Below the pieces are notes generated by a model, which made no database searches, was not told where the DNA came from, and saw only the letters and a program-made list of their open reading frames with translations. This document shows, piece by piece, positions 30,508-31,304 of a stretch of 31,304 bases of DNA. The first letter of the stretch is position 1. The number at the start of each line of letters is the position of its first letter. The DNA lies in NCBI RefSeq assembly GCF_946998835.1, contig NZ_CAMQAZ010000030.1, forward strand, positions 1 to 31,304, in the 5' to 3' direction. The stretch comes from an uncultured Corynebacterium sp. GTDB taxonomy: Bacteria > Actinomycetota > Actinomycetes > Mycobacteriales > Mycobacteriaceae. The translations under genes and the position numbers were made by a program.

Positions 30508-30573
30508 ATGCAGCAGAACATTCTTATTCGAGTAGCGAAGGCTACGAACCCCGGTGGAGGCCGACAGGACTGA
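30508..30573 (+). CDS. Branched-chain-rich leader peptide
   Basis: A 21-codon ORF MQQNILIRVAKATNPGGGRQD. Residues 5-9 (ILIRV) contain four branched-chain residues in five, as expected for an attenuation leader that senses Ile, Leu or Val tRNA charging. Its stop codon lies inside the first arm of a hairpin (30572-30590). It starts directly at the predicted transcription start, without a ribosome-binding site. The downstream gene starts 94 nt later. Charging control is inferred from composition and layout. Confidence 0.6.
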   Translation: MQQNILIRVAKATNPGGGRQD

Positions 30574-30590
30574 CCCCTCCACACGGGGTC
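30554..30590 (+). promoter_or_regulatory. Two mutually exclusive hairpins (attenuator-like)
   Basis: Hairpin A pairs GTGGAGG (30554-30560) with CCTCCAC (30576-30582). Hairpin B pairs GACCCC (30572-30577) with GGGGTC (30585-30590). They share 30576-30582 and cannot form together. A ribosome stalled at codons 5-9 would leave A free to form, while one that reaches the stop would block A. Hairpin B lacks a T-run, so the terminator is not textbook. Confidence 0.5.
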
Positions 30591-30667
30591 TCTGGCCGCA
30601 ACTTCTCAAAGCACTTGGTTGGTCCGCCACTCACAGCAAAAGCAACTAAGCAAAGGACCAGAAAAGA

Positions 30668-31222
30668 ATGTTTCCCACTCGCACCCAGAAGAACATGTCC
30701 ACTTCGACGACGTTCACGGGCAAGCGCCCTTCGTTGGAGCACCAGGACGACGGCAATGTGCGAACTTATTCCGACGATCCATTTAGGGCTCGATTCGGAC
30801 ATCGCCTGCCTCGAGGCTTAAGGCAAGAAGCTCGTGGCATGAACTGGCAGAAGTTCAAGGACACCTACTCCCCCACGAGCGGCCCGGTTCAGATCAAGAA
30901 TTTCGAGGCAACCCGCGGCACCCTGGGGCGCTGGAATTTCAACGCTGACTTAACACTGACCGACAAGGACGACCACACCCACACCTTCACCCAGGAGATT
31001 ACCGCTATGGGGCCGGTGTCGGCTTGCACTAATCTGCTGGCTGATGCAGGTTACCGCGTGGAAATCGTGGAATTCCACCAGTTCGAAATCTTCGAAGCTA
31101 CCGCTACCTTTGTCTATGCAGGTCACAACAATGACCATGTGTGGACCATGGGCTTCGGCCAGACTCCGGAGGCTTCCGTGCTCTCCGCTTTGGTCTGCGC
31201 TGCTAACCGCCTGCATGGGTAG
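30668..31222 (+). CDS. Orphan LeuA-type regulatory domain protein
   Basis: 184 residues. From about residue 50 it resembles only the C-terminal part of actinobacterial 2-isopropylmalate synthase: LPRGLRQEA, a W..F...Y segment (NWQKFKDTYSP), then GRWNFNADLTLTDKD, ITAMGPVSACTNLLADAGYRV, VEIVEFHQFEIFEATATFVYAG, and the end VWTMGFGQTP-ASVLSALVCAANR. The last matches the typical VWGVG.....ASL.AV.SAVNR ending of the leucine-binding domain. The catalytic TIM barrel is absent, so it should not make isopropylmalate. It could be a free regulatory subunit or the remnant of a duplicated leuA. The frame is open and the ribosome-binding site AAAGGA is 10 nt upstream. It is preceded by the leader peptide and hairpins. 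Confidence 0.7.
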   Translation: MFPTRTQKNMSTSTTFTGKRPSLEHQDDGNVRTYSDDPFRARFGHRLPRGLRQEARGMNWQKFKDTYSPTSGPVQIKNFEATRGTLGRWNFNADLTLTDKDDHTHTFTQEITAMGPVSACTNLLADAGYRVEIVEFHQFEIFEATATFVYAGHNNDHVWTMGFGQTPEASVLSALVCAANRLHG

Positions 31223-31237
31223 GACGCGGATGCTGCT

Positions 31238-31304
31238 CGTTTAGTAAACGGGGGGTGTCCCTATGTTTTTGTCAAGTGCCAGACCGATGTTGACGAGCAC
31301 AGTC
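31238..31304. mobile_element. Possible insertion-sequence end at the window edge
   Basis: A 13-bp palindrome CGTTTAGTAAACG (31238-31250) runs into GGGGGGTGTCCCTATG and TTTTTGTCAAGTGCC up to the edge. The GGTGTCCC start with a T-rich follow-on is reminiscent of terminal inverted repeats of some actinobacterial insertion sequences. No transposase is in the window, so this is tentative. Confidence 0.25.

Overview
The window reads as a chromosomal segment of a Corynebacterium or a very close relative. The left half keeps the gene order I recall around Rv3601c-Rv3610c and Rv3624c-Rv3628 of Mycobacterium tuberculosis: panD, panC, DUF2520, DUF6779, DUF3180, folK, folB, folP, folE and ftsH, then hpt, tilS and dacB, with ppa divergent. 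Leaderless promoters are frequent, a DIP1984-family gene is present, and groEL is a stand-alone copy of the GroEL2 type. All of this fits the Mycobacteriales. The species cannot be named from the sequence alone.

Positions 1-14060 (minus strand) hold housekeeping biosynthesis. panD (5' end only) and panC make pantothenate precursors, and a DUF2520 Rossmann protein lies upstream of panC. A tightly packed run ftsH-folE-folP-folB-folK-DUF3180-DUF6779 (4-bp stop/start overlaps or gaps of at most about 20 bp) encodes most of the tetrahydropterin/folate pathway, a membrane AAA protease and two membrane proteins. Upstream are hpt, tilS, an amidase-signature enzyme and the PBP4-type dacB.

Positions 14100-20234 (plus strand) hold ppa, a small rhodanese, and a two-gene unit: a MarR-like regulator translationally coupled to a 1356-residue Pls/PosA-type non-ribosomal peptide synthetase. 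The synthetase is a single module followed by membrane segments and left-handed beta-helix domains. The specificity residues I read (D-A-E-S-I-G-T-V-V-K) suggest lysine, so this is a candidate poly-lysine-type system.

Positions 20235-26253 hold metE (minus) behind a well-formed cobalamin riboswitch, a DyP-type peroxidase, ppk2, and a DIP1984-family protein. The spacers behind the synthetase and the peroxidase carry copies of one intergenic repeat with base-paired arms and compensatory changes, next to short tandem repeats. A 790-bp gene-poor spacer (26254-27040) follows, with several inverted repeats and a tiny ORF that has an excellent ribosome-binding site.

Positions 27041-31304 hold a stand-alone groEL under two CIRCE operators (HrcA control), a divergent M20 dipeptidase, and a leader peptide rich in Ile, Leu and Val with two competing hairpins. 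The leader precedes a short protein that resembles only the C-terminal leucine-sensing domain of 2-isopropylmalate synthase. The last 60 bases may be the end of an insertion sequence.

A recurring theme is a -10-like hexamer placed 7 nt before the start codon. It occurs at six genes, and at a seventh with 8 nt, so leaderless transcription appears common. The most interesting parts are the MarR-Pls unit, the leader plus orphan LeuA-type regulatory domain, and the covarying intergenic repeat.
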